Positions 9,406 through 17,871 of a stretch of DNA of 64,000 nucleotides are shown here, piece after piece. Made by a program: the position numbers and the translations under genes. The DNA lies in the NCBI GenBank assembly GCA_964494475.1, contig CAZBRS010000033.1, positions 5,111 to 69,110 on the forward strand, read 5' to 3'. Position 1 is the stretch's first letter; every line of letters starts with the position of its first letter. A model generated the notes under the pieces. The model searched no databases and was not told the origin of the DNA. It saw only the letters and a program-made list of their open reading frames with translations. The DNA comes from CAZBRS01 sp964494475 (GTDB taxonomy: Bacteria > Myxococcota_A > UBA9042 > CAZBRS01).

Positions 9406-9545
9406 GCAGGTCTTCCGGCTCGTGGATCGTTCTACCGGCGGCGCCTTCCCGGCTGGTGGCCAGTGGCTTCGTTGCCGCTTTCGTCCCCACTTACGGCGGC
9501 GGGACCGCGTCGGTCTTTCACCGACTTCCCTTCGCCGCGTCCCGT
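9406..9545 (-). promoter_or_regulatory. cobalamin (AdoCbl-type) riboswitch
   Basis: Read on the minus strand, this leader shows the conserved cobalamin riboswitch boxes in order: GCGAAGGGAA, CGGTGAAAGACCG, CGCGGTCCCGCC, GCCACTGG (B12 box core), CGGGAAGGCG and finally GAGCCGGAAGACCTGC. It lies about 85 nt upstream of the first gene of the operon (ATG at 9322), between a promoter and that gene. Riboswitches of this class lower expression when cobalamin binds, so the downstream surface genes should be induced by B12 shortage. This is the strongest single piece of evidence for the operon's role. Confidence 0.93.
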
Positions 9546-9551
9546 GAAGTT

Positions 9552-9580
9552 CATGTACTTCCGGTCGTCGCGGGAGTCAA
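9552..9580 (-). promoter_or_regulatory. predicted promoter of the B12-riboswitch operon
   Basis: On the minus strand TTGACT (9580-9575) and TACATG (9557-9552) are separated by 17 bp. This places the transcription start at about 9545, at the 5' edge of the riboswitch. It is back to back with the promoter of the ferritin-like gene. Based on consensus matching only. Confidence 0.5.
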
Positions 9581-9598
9581 GCGCGGCCTGCAGCCCGC

Positions 9599-9628
9599 TT
9601 GACAAGCCGAGCGCGTCGCCCTTAGGTT
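9599..9628 (+). promoter_or_regulatory. predicted promoter of the ferritin-like gene
   Basis: TTGACA at 9599-9604 is a perfect -35 box. TAGGTT at 9623-9628 follows after 18 bp, about 45 bp before the start codon of the ferritin-like gene. The -10 match is weak. Confidence 0.45.
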
Positions 9629-9674
9629 GCGAAGCGCGACGGGCGTCGCGACGAACACAGCCTAGGGGGAGACC

Positions 9675-10178
9675 ATGGGAACGCGAGGACGCGAGATCGT
9701 CGGGATGGACGTCGACCACCTGCTGAAGCTCTTGAACGCGGCCTTCGCCAGTGAGTGGCTGGCCTACTACCAGTACTGGCTGGGCGCCAAGCTGATCAAG
9801 GGCCCCATGAAGGACGCCGTGGCGGCCGAGCTCACGCTGCACGCCACCGAGGAGCTGGCCCACGCCACCCTGCTCGCGGGCCGCATCATCCAGCTGGGCG
9901 GAACGCCCGTGCTCACGCCCGAGGGCTGGGCCGAGGAGAGCCCCTGCGCCTACGACGCGCCGGCCGACCCCTACGTGGCCGTGCTGCTCGACCAGAACAT
10001 CGCGGGCGAGCAGTGTGCCATCAGCACCTACAAGGCCCTGATGGACGCCACCAAGGACAAGGACATGGTCACCTACAACCTGGCCCTCACCATCCTCGAG
10101 CAGGAGATCGAGCACGAGGAAGACCTGCAGGGCCTGCGCGAAGACCTGGACCTCATGGTCGAGCGCGGCAGGCGCTAG
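9675..10178 (+). CDS. ferritin-like domain protein (bacterioferritin/Dps-like)
   Basis: 167 residues with the four-helix-bundle ferritin-like pattern. Acidic and His ligands are visible in NAAFASEWLAYYQYW (helix A Glu), HATEELAHATLLA (ExxH in helix B), AGEQCAISTY (helix C Glu) and EQEIEHEEDL (ExxH in helix D). Such proteins bind a di-iron centre and store or detoxify iron; the exact subfamily is uncertain. A ribosome binding site AGGGGGA precedes the ATG. The next gene begins 1 bp after its stop, so the two are probably co-transcribed, although the second product is secreted. The gene diverges from the B12 operon. Confidence 0.82.
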   Translation: MGTRGREIVGMDVDHLLKLLNAAFASEWLAYYQYWLGAKLIKGPMKDAVAAELTLHATEELAHATLLAGRIIQLGGTPVLTPEGWAEESPCAYDAPADPYVAVLLDQNIAGEQCAISTYKALMDATKDKDMVTYNLALTILEQEIEHEEDLQGLREDLDLMVERGRR

Positions 10179-10179
10179 C

Positions 10180-11700
10180 ATGAAGGCTCTGGCGGGCTCG
10201 CTCCTTGCTGCCGTGATCGCGACCACGGCCTTCGCGCCGATCGTGGGGGCCAACGGCAACTACTCGCACGTCTGGATCGCCAACGACGCGCTGACGTATC
10301 TGCCGGCGGGCGAGGTCAAGGACGCGCTGGCCGATCCGCACCTCGTGAACATCGTGAAGAACGGCGCGTACTTTCCCGATGGCGGCTACGCCGTGAACGA
10401 CGGCTACGGCGAGCTCAGCCACTGGGAGCCCCTGCAGTCGGCCTACCTCGAGTGGATTCGCGCCACGTACGCGCCGCCGTGGTCCGCCGAGGCGCTGGAG
10501 CACATCGCCTTCCTCTTCGGCATGGCGGCCCACGGCATGGCCGATCAGCTCTACGACGGCATCTACCTCGAGCGGCACGAGGCCTTCGATCCTCCCGGCT
10601 GCGGCGACGACGCCGTGGGTGGGGTCGACGGGCTCACCGACGCGTGCTTCGCGGCCGACATGGGGCCGATGGTCAAGCCCACGCCGTGGGTGCCCGCCGA
10701 GGCGTTGGCGCCGCTCTACCTGCCCCTCGGCCACGAGGTCACGGCGCAGAAGATCAAGCAGGGCCACAACCTGGTGCCCTTCGCCATCGTGAAGGCCAAC
10801 GCCGACGGCGCGAACCCCGACACCATCGCCGGCTACCTGGCCGCCTGCCCCTGGGCCTGCGGGCACCAGGACGATCCCGCCGCGCCCGGCAGCCCCGTGA
10901 CCAACGGCCCGGCCGTCGCGGCCTACTGGCAGGTGCTGTGGGGTCGGCTGCACGGCCACCAGGTCTTCGACGAGCCCCTGCTCGGCGCGTTCTTCACGGG
11001 CGGCCAGCCCTGGAGCTACCCCACCGACGCCGGCAGCCCCGACGCCTGGGTCTCGTTCGCGCTGCCCCGCGGGCTCGAGCCCTCGACCGTCACCGACGAT
11101 ACGGTGCGGGTCACGCGCGACGACGACGGCAGCGTGCACGCGACGCACGCCAAGGTCTACTACGGTTACTCTTCCCACCTGGTGAACGTGAGGCCCGAGG
11201 TCGACTGGGCCGCGGAGGCCAGCTACACCGTCACCATCGCTCCGCCCATCACCTCGTGGGACGGCGCGGTCCTCAGCGTGACCCACACCGTCCTGTTCGC
11301 CACCTTCCCGAACCCGAACCCCCCCGAGCCCGAGCCCGAGGCGGTCGAGGTGGCCGAGGCGCTGCCCGAGCCGGTCGAGCCCGCGCCGGAGTCGAGCGAG
11401 CCCGCGCCGGAGGCCACCGAAGTGCCCCCGGAGGTCGTCGAGCCGCCGCCGGACGTCGCGGAGCCCGCGCCGGAGCTGGTCGAGGCGATGCCCGACGCGC
11501 CGCCCGCCGCCGACGTGTCCTCGGCCGACGCCCCTGCGGCCGACGTCCCTGCGGCCGACGCGGCGCCCGCCGACGGGAGCTCGGACGGGGGAGGCGGGTG
11601 CGACCTCGCGGGGACCCGCGCGTCACGCTCGGTGTCGCTGGTCCTGATGCTCTCCGCGCTGCTTGGTCTGATCGCGGCCCGGGCGGTCCGCCGGGCGTGA
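10180..11700 (+). CDS. zinc-dependent phospholipase C-like protein with MYXO-CTERM-type anchor
   Basis: 506 residues. An N-terminal signal peptide (about 1-24) precedes a domain with the features of the zinc-dependent phospholipase C family: SHVWIANDAL at the mature N-terminus, NGAYFPDGGY, and HIAFLFGMAAHGMADQLYDG with Asp/His metal ligands. Residues of about 370-460 are a Glu/Pro/Ala-rich low-complexity spacer. The C-terminus has a Gly-rich segment with Cys (DGGGGCDLAG), a hydrophobic helix and a terminal Arg-rich tail, the layout of the MYXO-CTERM sorting signal. The predicted product is therefore an exported lipase-like enzyme held at the cell surface. Lipase activity is inferred from the family. 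The start 1 bp after the ferritin-like gene has no clear ribosome binding site of its own and may rely on coupling. Confidence 0.75.
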   Translation: MKALAGSLLAAVIATTAFAPIVGANGNYSHVWIANDALTYLPAGEVKDALADPHLVNIVKNGAYFPDGGYAVNDGYGELSHWEPLQSAYLEWIRATYAPPWSAEALEHIAFLFGMAAHGMADQLYDGIYLERHEAFDPPGCGDDAVGGVDGLTDACFAADMGPMVKPTPWVPAEALAPLYLPLGHEVTAQKIKQGHNLVPFAIVKANADGANPDTIAGYLAACPWACGHQDDPAAPGSPVTNGPAVAAYWQVLWGRLHGHQVFDEPLLGAFFTGGQPWSYPTDAGSPDAWVSFALPRGLEPSTVTDDTVRVTRDDDGSVHATHAKVYYGYSSHLVNVRPEVDWAAEASYTVTIAPPITSWDGAVLSVTHTVLFATFPNPNPPEPEPEAVEVAEALPEPVEPAPESSEPAPEATEVPPEVVEPPPDVAEPAPELVEAMPDAPPAADVSSADAPAADVPAADAAPADGSSDGGGGCDLAGTRASRSVSLVLMLSALLGLIAARAVRRA

Positions 11701-11703
11701 GGC

Positions 11704-13992
11704 CTACTCGCCGCAGTCGCCCTTCGGCTCCCACGCGAGCACCTGACCCTGGCCCGCTTCGATGAAGCCGTAGCGTCGCGCGTTCCAGTAGGGCACCGAG
11801 TAGTCGGAGCCGGGGTACTGGGTGCCGCCCTCGACCGCCGTGTACGCGCCCAGGTCGAAGGGGTTGCGCTGCCACAGGTAGTCGGTGAAGTTGCGCAGGT
11901 GGGGGGGCAGGGCCACGCTGGCCTCCTTGGGCGCGCACTTGCCGTTCGCGAAGGTGCACTCCCACTCGCTGCCCGTGCACGTGTTGGTGGCCACGAGGCC
12001 GGGCAGGCTCACGCCCATGAAGTCGATCTCGGCCTCGCACAGCTCGATCTCGTGCTGGGTGGGGCACACGGCCAGCGTCCCCTCGGGCGCCGCGGCCAGC
12101 ACCTCGGCCTCGGTGTGGGTGTACTGGCGGCGCGGGTCGTCGAGCACGCCCCCGTTACCACCGAAGAGGGGCAGCATCTCGAGGGCATAGGCCAGCGCCT
12201 GGGCGCGGCCCGTGGCCAGGCTCTCGGGCACGGCGCCCGCGTACATCACGTTGAAGTCGACGTTGCCGGCGTCGGCCATGAGCTTCTGCCAGAACTCGAC
12301 GTCGAACGCCCTCTGCAGGTCGGTCAAGAGCGGCGACTCGCCCAGCAGGTGCAAAAAGGCCCACCACGGCCCGAAGGTGATCTGGTCGCCGAACCACTTC
12401 TTGCAGGTGCGCGGCGGGTCGAAGGCGCCGGCCGTGTAGGCCACCTCGACGGTCTTGACGTTCGGCAGCAGCTCTTCGTACAGGAAGCGGCGGTACTGCT
12501 CGTCGCCCGTCAGGTAGTAGGCGATGGTGGCGTGGTGCATGAGGTGCATGGCGTCGCCGCCGCGGATGCTCGGGAAGTAGTAGTGATCGAGCCCGTTCTC
12601 GCGCTCGGACTCGTAGCCGCTCATGTCGAGCACGAACTGCAGCAGCTGCCCCACGAAGGCGGGCGCGGCGGCGTCGATGGTGCGCCAGGGGGTCATCTGG
12701 ATCGTGTCGGGGCACGACGTGTCGAAGTCGGCCTCGTTCTTCGAGTTGATCTGGCGCTGCACGTACCCCACGATGCGGTCGAGCTTCGAGAAGTCGATGT
12801 CGTCGGCGTCGAACTCGAGCTGGCCCGACGCGAAGTAGTCCATGAACGCCTGCAGGGCCTCGGGGTTCTGCTGCAGGTTCACGAGCTCGACCCGCTGCAG
12901 GCGCTTCAGGTAGCACGTGAGGTGCGTGCGGATCTTGGCCTTCAGCCCTTCGTCGCGGAGCAGCGCGTAGGCCATGGGCAGCGCCGTCTCCGAGCCGGAC
13001 ACCTGGTCGATGGAGGGGCGGCCGTTCCAGCGGGCTTCGCCCTTCACCAGGTTGCCGTCGGCGTCGGGCAGCCCCTCGACGTAGGCTGCCGGCAGGCCCT
13101 CGACGCCCGCCGGGTTCGGAATGTCGTAGTGCATCCAGTTCTCATCGGCGGCCAGGCCCCAGCGCACGAAGTGCTCCGTGGAGTTGGGCCCGCCCGGGGG
13201 CATCAACAGGTAGTGCGAGCGGCTGAGGTAGCCCGGGATGCCCGTCACGTCCCACTTCATGACCAGGCCGCGCACCCAGCCCTCCATGCGCTGGTAGTCG
13301 GCCTCGGTGCCGGTGTTGGCGTAGCGCAGGATGGCGGCCACGGTGGCCCAGCCGGTCCAGATGCCGCTGTCGCCGCCCCCCTCGTAGCGAGCGAAGTACT
13401 CGGGGCTGCCCCACACGGCCTCGGGGGTGCCGGCGGGCACGGTGGTGGTGAACACGCGCTCGGTCAGCTCGCCGTCGACGTGGTGGTACAGGTCGCGCCA
13501 GCGGTCGTAGAGCCACGCGCGGCGCAGCATGCCGTCGAGGTCGGCGTCGGCCACGAAGGCGCCGGTGCCGGCGTCGTAGGCCGAGCAGCGCTTGAGCGTG
13601 CCGGCCTCGCACTTCTCTTCCTGGAACACAGCGCACGAGACCACGGGCTGGCCGGCCAGGGGATCGGCGGGCGTGGCCAGGGGCGCACGGGTGGGCAGCT
13701 CGGGCAGCGGCACGTCGACCTCGGCGGTGTCGGTGGCGTCGACGTCGGCCTGCTCGGCGGGCGTGTCGGTGGCCTCGACCTCGTCGGCCGCGTCGGGGGT
13801 CGGAGCGTCGGCTTCGCCGGGGCCCGGGTCGGCGGGCACGTCGAGCTGTCCGTCGGGGGGGGCGTCGAACGCCTGGTCGGGGCCGCCGTCCGTGGCGTCC
13901 TCGGTGCTCCCCGAGCCCCCGCAGGCGGGCAGCAGGGCGAGCGCGAGCAGCACGAGTCCGATCATCGGAAGGTGGAGCGAACGGGACAGCAT
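11704..13992 (-). CDS. large secreted lipoprotein of unknown function
   Basis: 762 residues with a clear GGAGG ribosome binding site, a signal peptide to lipobox Cys24 and a long Asp/Ala/Pro-rich linker to about residue 105. The remainder is rich in Trp, Tyr and His with motifs such as YDRWRDLYHHVDGE, GIWTGWATVAAILRYA, HLMHHATIAYYLTGDEQYRRF and GPWWAFLHLLG. These look like an alpha/alpha-helical barrel (toroid), as found in some glycoside hydrolases and polysaccharide lyases. I do not recognise the family. A cysteine pair near the C-terminus (CTGSEWECTF) may form a disulfide. The gene converges with the phospholipase-like gene, with only 3 bp between the stops. Confidence 0.7.
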   Translation of the reverse strand: MLSRSLHLPMIGLVLLALALLPACGGSGSTEDATDGGPDQAFDAPPDGQLDVPADPGPGEADAPTPDAADEVEATDTPAEQADVDATDTAEVDVPLPELPTRAPLATPADPLAGQPVVSCAVFQEEKCEAGTLKRCSAYDAGTGAFVADADLDGMLRRAWLYDRWRDLYHHVDGELTERVFTTTVPAGTPEAVWGSPEYFARYEGGGDSGIWTGWATVAAILRYANTGTEADYQRMEGWVRGLVMKWDVTGIPGYLSRSHYLLMPPGGPNSTEHFVRWGLAADENWMHYDIPNPAGVEGLPAAYVEGLPDADGNLVKGEARWNGRPSIDQVSGSETALPMAYALLRDEGLKAKIRTHLTCYLKRLQRVELVNLQQNPEALQAFMDYFASGQLEFDADDIDFSKLDRIVGYVQRQINSKNEADFDTSCPDTIQMTPWRTIDAAAPAFVGQLLQFVLDMSGYESERENGLDHYYFPSIRGGDAMHLMHHATIAYYLTGDEQYRRFLYEELLPNVKTVEVAYTAGAFDPPRTCKKWFGDQITFGPWWAFLHLLGESPLLTDLQRAFDVEFWQKLMADAGNVDFNVMYAGAVPESLATGRAQALAYALEMLPLFGGNGGVLDDPRRQYTHTEAEVLAAAPEGTLAVCPTQHEIELCEAEIDFMGVSLPGLVATNTCTGSEWECTFANGKCAPKEASVALPPHLRNFTDYLWQRNPFDLGAYTAVEGGTQYPGSDYSVPYWNARRYGFIEAGQGQVLAWEPKGDCGE

Positions 13993-14073
13993 GGGCGCCT
14001 CCGCAGGTTGCAGTGCGCATCGTAGCCGGTTCCTGGTTCGCGGGAAACCGCCTTCGTGGTGAATGAAATGTCA

Positions 14074-14104
14074 GTTGACCAAACCTCGCGTGGCTCGCTA
14101 CGGT
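14074..14104 (+). promoter_or_regulatory. predicted promoter of the GH3-porin operon
   Basis: TTGACC (14074-14079) and TACGGT (14099-14104) with a 19-bp spacer, about 20 bp before the lipoprotein start. GCTACG at 14097-14102 would give 17 bp. Consensus match only. Confidence 0.35.
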
Positions 14105-14125
14105 AGGTCGGCGTTGGAGGCACCC

Positions 14126-16285
14126 ATGAAGCACCTTTGGATTCTTTTCGTGCTGGCCGTCGCGTGCGATCGCCCGCCCCTCGATCGCGGCGGGTCCGAC
14201 ACCACGGGCGGGCCCGATCTGGCGGCGACCGACCTCGCGGGCGGCGACTCGGCGTCGCCCGGCGGCGTATGCGGCGACGCGCCCGCCCTGGGCCGGCAGG
14301 CGCTGACCACCGATCCACGCGTCGACGTCATCCTGAGCGGCCTTTCGCTGGCCGACAGGATCGAGCAGATGGCCGGTGCCCTGCCGAACCCCTCCATGTT
14401 CATCCAGGACGACAACGAGGCGGCCGGGATCCGGGGCTTCCGGTTCTGCGACGGACCCCGCGGGGTCCGCAGGGAGGCCGGCAGGAGCACGTGCTTCCCG
14501 GTGGCCGTGGCCCGGGCAGCCACCTGGGATCTGGATCTCGAGCAGCGCGTCGGCGAGGCCATGGGCCGCGAGGTGCTGGGCGTGAACTCCAACATGCTCC
14601 TGGCGCCCACCATCAACGCGCTGCGCCATCCCGGCTGGGGCCGCGCGCAGGAGACCTACGGCGAGGACCCCTGGGTGCTGGGCATGATGGGCATCGCCTT
14701 CACCCGCGGCGTCCAGAAGTACGTGCCGGCCTGCGTGAAGCACCTGGCCGCCAACAACATCGAAGACACGCGCATGACCAACAACGCGGTGGTGGAGGAG
14801 CAGACGCTCCGCGAGAACTACGCGCGTCACTTCGAGATGGTGGTGAAGGAGGCCGACGTGGCCTGCGTCATGGCGGCCTACAACAAGCTGAACGGCGACT
14901 ACTGCTGCGAGAACCAGCCGCTGCTGCGCGACCTGCTGAAGGACGAGTGGCGCTTCGACGGCTTCGTGCTGTCGGACTGGTTCGCCACCAAGACCACCGT
15001 CGAGTCGGCCCTCGGCGGCCTCGATCTCGAGATGCCGTGGCGGCAGAAGTACGACAAGCTGCAGTCGGCGGTGGTCGCGGGCCAGGTGCCCGAGGACGTG
15101 ATCGAGGACGCCGTGCGCCGCATCCTGCGCGTCAAGTTCAAGTTCGGGCTGGCCCTGCTCAGCGAAACGGTCCCCGGCGACCCCGCCGACGTGGAGAGCC
15201 CCGCCCACCTCGCGTTGGCACGCGAGGCCGCAGAGAAGGCCATCGTGCTCCTGAAGAACGACGGAGTGTTGCCGCTCGACCGCGCCACCCGGCCGCGCGT
15301 CGCGGTCCTGGGCCCCTGGGCCAACAAGGAACGCCTGGGCGACCTGGGCAGCAGCAACGTGTTGCCCTCCTACGCCATCACGCCCTACCAGGGCATCCTC
15401 GCCGTCGCGGGCGACGGCGTCGACGTGGCGATGAGCGTCGACGCCTCGGCGGCAGAAGGCGCTGACGTGGCCGTGGTGGTGGCCGCCCTCTCCCAGATGG
15501 ACGAGGGAGAGGCCGTCGGCGTGGGCGGCGATCGCGACACGCTCGACCTTTCGCCCGAGCACGAGCAACTGATCCTCGACGCGGCCACCAAGGCCGACAA
15601 GGTGGTCGTGGTGCTCGAGGCGGGTGGCCCCATCACCATGCAGCGCTGGCAGGACGCGGCCGACGCCATCGTCATGGCCTGGTACCCGGGCATGGAGGGT
15701 GGCAACGCCATCGGCGCCGTGCTCTTCGGCGACGTGAACCCCTCGGGCCGCCTGGTGCAGACGTGGCCGAAGAGGTGGGAGGACGAGCCTGAGTTCGGGA
15801 ACCACCAGGAAGAGACCGTGATGGAGTACTACCACGGTTACCGGCACTTCGACCACGAGGGGATCGAGCCGCTCTACCCCTTCGGCTTCGGCCTGTCGTA
15901 CACCGACTTCGCCTACACCAACCTCACGGTGCCCTGCGAGACCATCACCCAAGCCGGCCGCCTGGTGGTCACCCTCGACGTCGAAAACACGGGCACGCGC
16001 GCCGGCGTGGCCGTTCCCCAGTTGTACGTGGGCGTGCCCGACACAGCGGCGCGCCGCCCCGTGAAGCAGTTGGCCGGCTTCGCGCGCGTCGAGCTTCAGC
16101 CCGGCGAGAAGAAGACCGTCGAGATCCCCGTGCGCGTGCCCGATCTCGCGTACTGGGACGTCACGAAGCACGGCTGGGTGGTCGAGAAGAAGGCGCACCG
16201 GGTGGACGTGGGGCCCAACCAGCGCGACCTGCCGCTCTCGGGCAGCTTCCTGGTGGGCGACCAGGGGAAGGAGGTGGCGCGATGA
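14126..16285 (+). CDS. glycoside hydrolase family 3 lipoprotein (beta-glucosidase-like)
   Basis: 719 residues from the ATG preceded by TTGGAGG; an earlier in-frame ATG would bury the signal peptide. The lipobox Cys is residue 14 and a short acidic linker follows. The GH3 N-terminal barrel carries GFRFCDGPRGVRR, NMLLAPTINALRHPGWGRAQETYGEDP, CVKHLAANN and the nucleophile Asp284 in VLSDWF. The GH3 C-terminal domain (IVLLKNDGVLPLD, PGMEGGNAIGAVLFGDVNPSGRL) and a fibronectin-III-like domain (ENTGTRAGVAVPQLYV) complete the classic three-domain layout. It should release glucose or another sugar from beta-linked oligosaccharides at the cell surface. Its stop overlaps the porin start, suggesting that the released sugar enters through that porin. 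Confidence 0.92.
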   Translation: MKHLWILFVLAVACDRPPLDRGGSDTTGGPDLAATDLAGGDSASPGGVCGDAPALGRQALTTDPRVDVILSGLSLADRIEQMAGALPNPSMFIQDDNEAAGIRGFRFCDGPRGVRREAGRSTCFPVAVARAATWDLDLEQRVGEAMGREVLGVNSNMLLAPTINALRHPGWGRAQETYGEDPWVLGMMGIAFTRGVQKYVPACVKHLAANNIEDTRMTNNAVVEEQTLRENYARHFEMVVKEADVACVMAAYNKLNGDYCCENQPLLRDLLKDEWRFDGFVLSDWFATKTTVESALGGLDLEMPWRQKYDKLQSAVVAGQVPEDVIEDAVRRILRVKFKFGLALLSETVPGDPADVESPAHLALAREAAEKAIVLLKNDGVLPLDRATRPRVAVLGPWANKERLGDLGSSNVLPSYAITPYQGILAVAGDGVDVAMSVDASAAEGADVAVVVAALSQMDEGEAVGVGGDRDTLDLSPEHEQLILDAATKADKVVVVLEAGGPITMQRWQDAADAIVMAWYPGMEGGNAIGAVLFGDVNPSGRLVQTWPKRWEDEPEFGNHQEETVMEYYHGYRHFDHEGIEPLYPFGFGLSYTDFAYTNLTVPCETITQAGRLVVTLDVENTGTRAGVAVPQLYVGVPDTAARRPVKQLAGFARVELQPGEKKTVEIPVRVPDLAYWDVTKHGWVVEKKAHRVDVGPNQRDLPLSGSFLVGDQGKEVAR

Positions 16286-17568
16286 CACGGCGGGACTGTA
16301 CGACGCAGCCGTCGGCTGAAGCCGCGGCTGGGACTACGAAGTCCGCCTTCGCGGACTCCGGGCGCCGTCGACGGCTCGCTGCGATCGCCGCAGCCGTTGG
16401 CTTGTTGCTCTTTTCGGTGCCCGCACGCGCCGAAGAACCCACGGCGGCCGACCGCCTGGCCGAGCCCGCGCTGTGGGGCCTCGCGGGCCCCTCGCCCTAC
16501 TACCCGGCCGACGGCCTGCAGTCGCCCCTGCGCGCCGATGGCGTGCACGTGGGCGGCGACGTGTGGATCGACTCGGGCTACGAGTCGAGCCAGCGCGAGC
16601 TCGAGGGCGAGCCCGACCAGGAGTTCTGGCTGCAGCAGGGCCGCTTCATGCTCGACGTGACGGCCACCCACACCTGGAAGCGCTTCTTCGCGCAGGCCAA
16701 GGGCCAGCTGCTGGCGCACGTCGAGGAGATCCCCGGCGACGAGTCCATCGACACCGACGACGCGTGGCTGCGCTTCGGGATGTGGGATCTGTGGGACGTG
16801 CAGTTCGGGCGCTTCGAGGCCTGGGAGGTCTACCACAAGGGCGAGGGGCTCGAGCGCGACACCCTCGAGGACAAGGGCGCCTTCGACGGCCCCGACATCT
16901 ACGAGGTGAACTACGCCTTCTACCGCCAGAACGGCTTCGGCCAGTTCGCGGCGCACGTCTACCCGCTCTCGTGGCTGCGCTTCGAGGTGGGCACGGTCTT
17001 CGGCAACGAGCTCGGCTTCAACTCGTACGGCGTGCGGCCCGTGGGCATCGTCGATCTGGGCTGGCTCAAGCTGAAGCTGGCGGCCGAGTGGCGCAAGCTG
17101 AAGAACCAGGAGTCGGGCAAGAAGCAGTGGGAGGAGAAGCGCGGCCTCGGCGGCGGCATCTCGTTCCATTTCAACGACCTGCACCCGGTGCTGCGCTTCC
17201 AGTTCGGCGCCAACGCCGCGTTCGGCCTGATCGACAAGGTCGACGCGTTCGGCAAGGTCGACGAGCACGGCAGCCCCGATACGCTGTCGGTGGGCGGCTT
17301 CGCCGACCTGGGGTTCTGGTCGGCCGTGCTGGGCCTCGGCTACAACCACACGCTGCAGGGCGACCGCCAGTTGAACGACCAGACCGACAGCGAAGGTGAG
17401 TTCACCCACCAGCAGGCCTTCGCGTCGCTCCGCCACCCCCTCGTGTTCCCCTGGCTGACCGCCAAGCTGGTGGTGGCCTGGGCCCGCGCCGACCTGCGCC
17501 CGGCCTTCGAGAACGCGCGCGTCAACGACATGATGAGCGTGCGGCTTCGCCTCGCGATGACGTTCTGA
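16282..17568 (+). CDS. outer-membrane porin-like protein coupled to the GH3 enzyme
   Basis: 428 residues, starting at ATGA overlap with the GH3 stop. Residues of about 32-51 form a signal peptide (RRLAAIAAAVGLLLFSVPARA). After it, alternating aromatic/hydrophobic strands and repeated tight turns indicate a beta-barrel porin, ending in a terminal Phe as expected for Bam-assembled outer-membrane proteins. No specific family motif was recognised; a carbohydrate-type porin is inferred from coupling to the glycosidase. The first 30 residues are odd: they are encoded by a double-hairpin repeat (16313-16357) and are unlike a normal signal-peptide n-region. Either the insertion lengthened the leader or translation begins downstream. 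Confidence 0.75.
   Translation: MTRRDCTTQPSAEAAAGTTKSAFADSGRRRRLAAIAAAVGLLLFSVPARAEEPTAADRLAEPALWGLAGPSPYYPADGLQSPLRADGVHVGGDVWIDSGYESSQRELEGEPDQEFWLQQGRFMLDVTATHTWKRFFAQAKGQLLAHVEEIPGDESIDTDDAWLRFGMWDLWDVQFGRFEAWEVYHKGEGLERDTLEDKGAFDGPDIYEVNYAFYRQNGFGQFAAHVYPLSWLRFEVGTVFGNELGFNSYGVRPVGIVDLGWLKLKLAAEWRKLKNQESGKKQWEEKRGLGGGISFHFNDLHPVLRFQFGANAAFGLIDKVDAFGKVDEHGSPDTLSVGGFADLGFWSAVLGLGYNHTLQGDRQLNDQTDSEGEFTHQQAFASLRHPLVFPWLTAKLVVAWARADLRPAFENARVNDMMSVRLRLAMTF
16311..16360 (+). repeat. REP-like double hairpin inside the porin leader
   Basis: Two adjacent hairpins: CGGCTGAAGCCG (16313-16324, 5-bp stem) and AGTCCGCCTTCGCGGACT (16340-16357, perfect 7-bp stem with CTTC loop). Similar GC-rich palindromes occur as scattered intergenic repeats in many bacterial genomes. 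Here the unit lies within coding sequence, in the region encoding the extended signal peptide. Confidence 0.6.
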
Positions 17569-17643
17569 AGCTTCGCGTCAGACCTCGTGCGCTTGCGTCA
17601 GCCTGACAGCCCCGGTACATTGCGAGTCAGGAGGAACAGCCCC

Positions 17644-17871
17644 ATGCACGGGACGAGAGAGATCATCGAAGAGGCCATCGCCTTGCCCGTCGAGGAGCGT
17701 GCCGTCGTCGTCGATTCGTTGCTGCGGTCGTTGAATACTCCCGACGACGCGATCGATCGGGAGTGGACCGCGGTCGCGCGGCGCCGCCAGGCGGAACTGC
17801 GCGCAGGTCTCGTCCAACGGGTTCCGGGGGACGACGTGCTCGCCCGGGCACGTCAACGGCTGGCGCGATGA
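17644..17871 (+). CDS. addiction-module antitoxin
   Basis: 75 residues starting at an ATG behind AGGAGGAACAG. The pattern EEAIALPVEERAVVVDSLLRSLN followed by IDREWTAVARRRQAEL is that of the short 'addiction module' antitoxins paired with RelE/ParE toxins. The N-terminal half is helical, and the C-terminal half would wrap around the toxin. Its stop overlaps the toxin start by ATGA, the usual order and coupling. Antitoxins of this kind normally repress their own operon, but no operator was identified. Confidence 0.85.
   Translation: MHGTREIIEEAIALPVEERAVVVDSLLRSLNTPDDAIDREWTAVARRRQAELRAGLVQRVPGDDVLARARQRLAR

Noticed and set aside
10153..11286. Minus-strand open frame over the ferritin-like/phospholipase junction
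   Set aside because: The plus-strand genes have recognisable domains; this frame has none.
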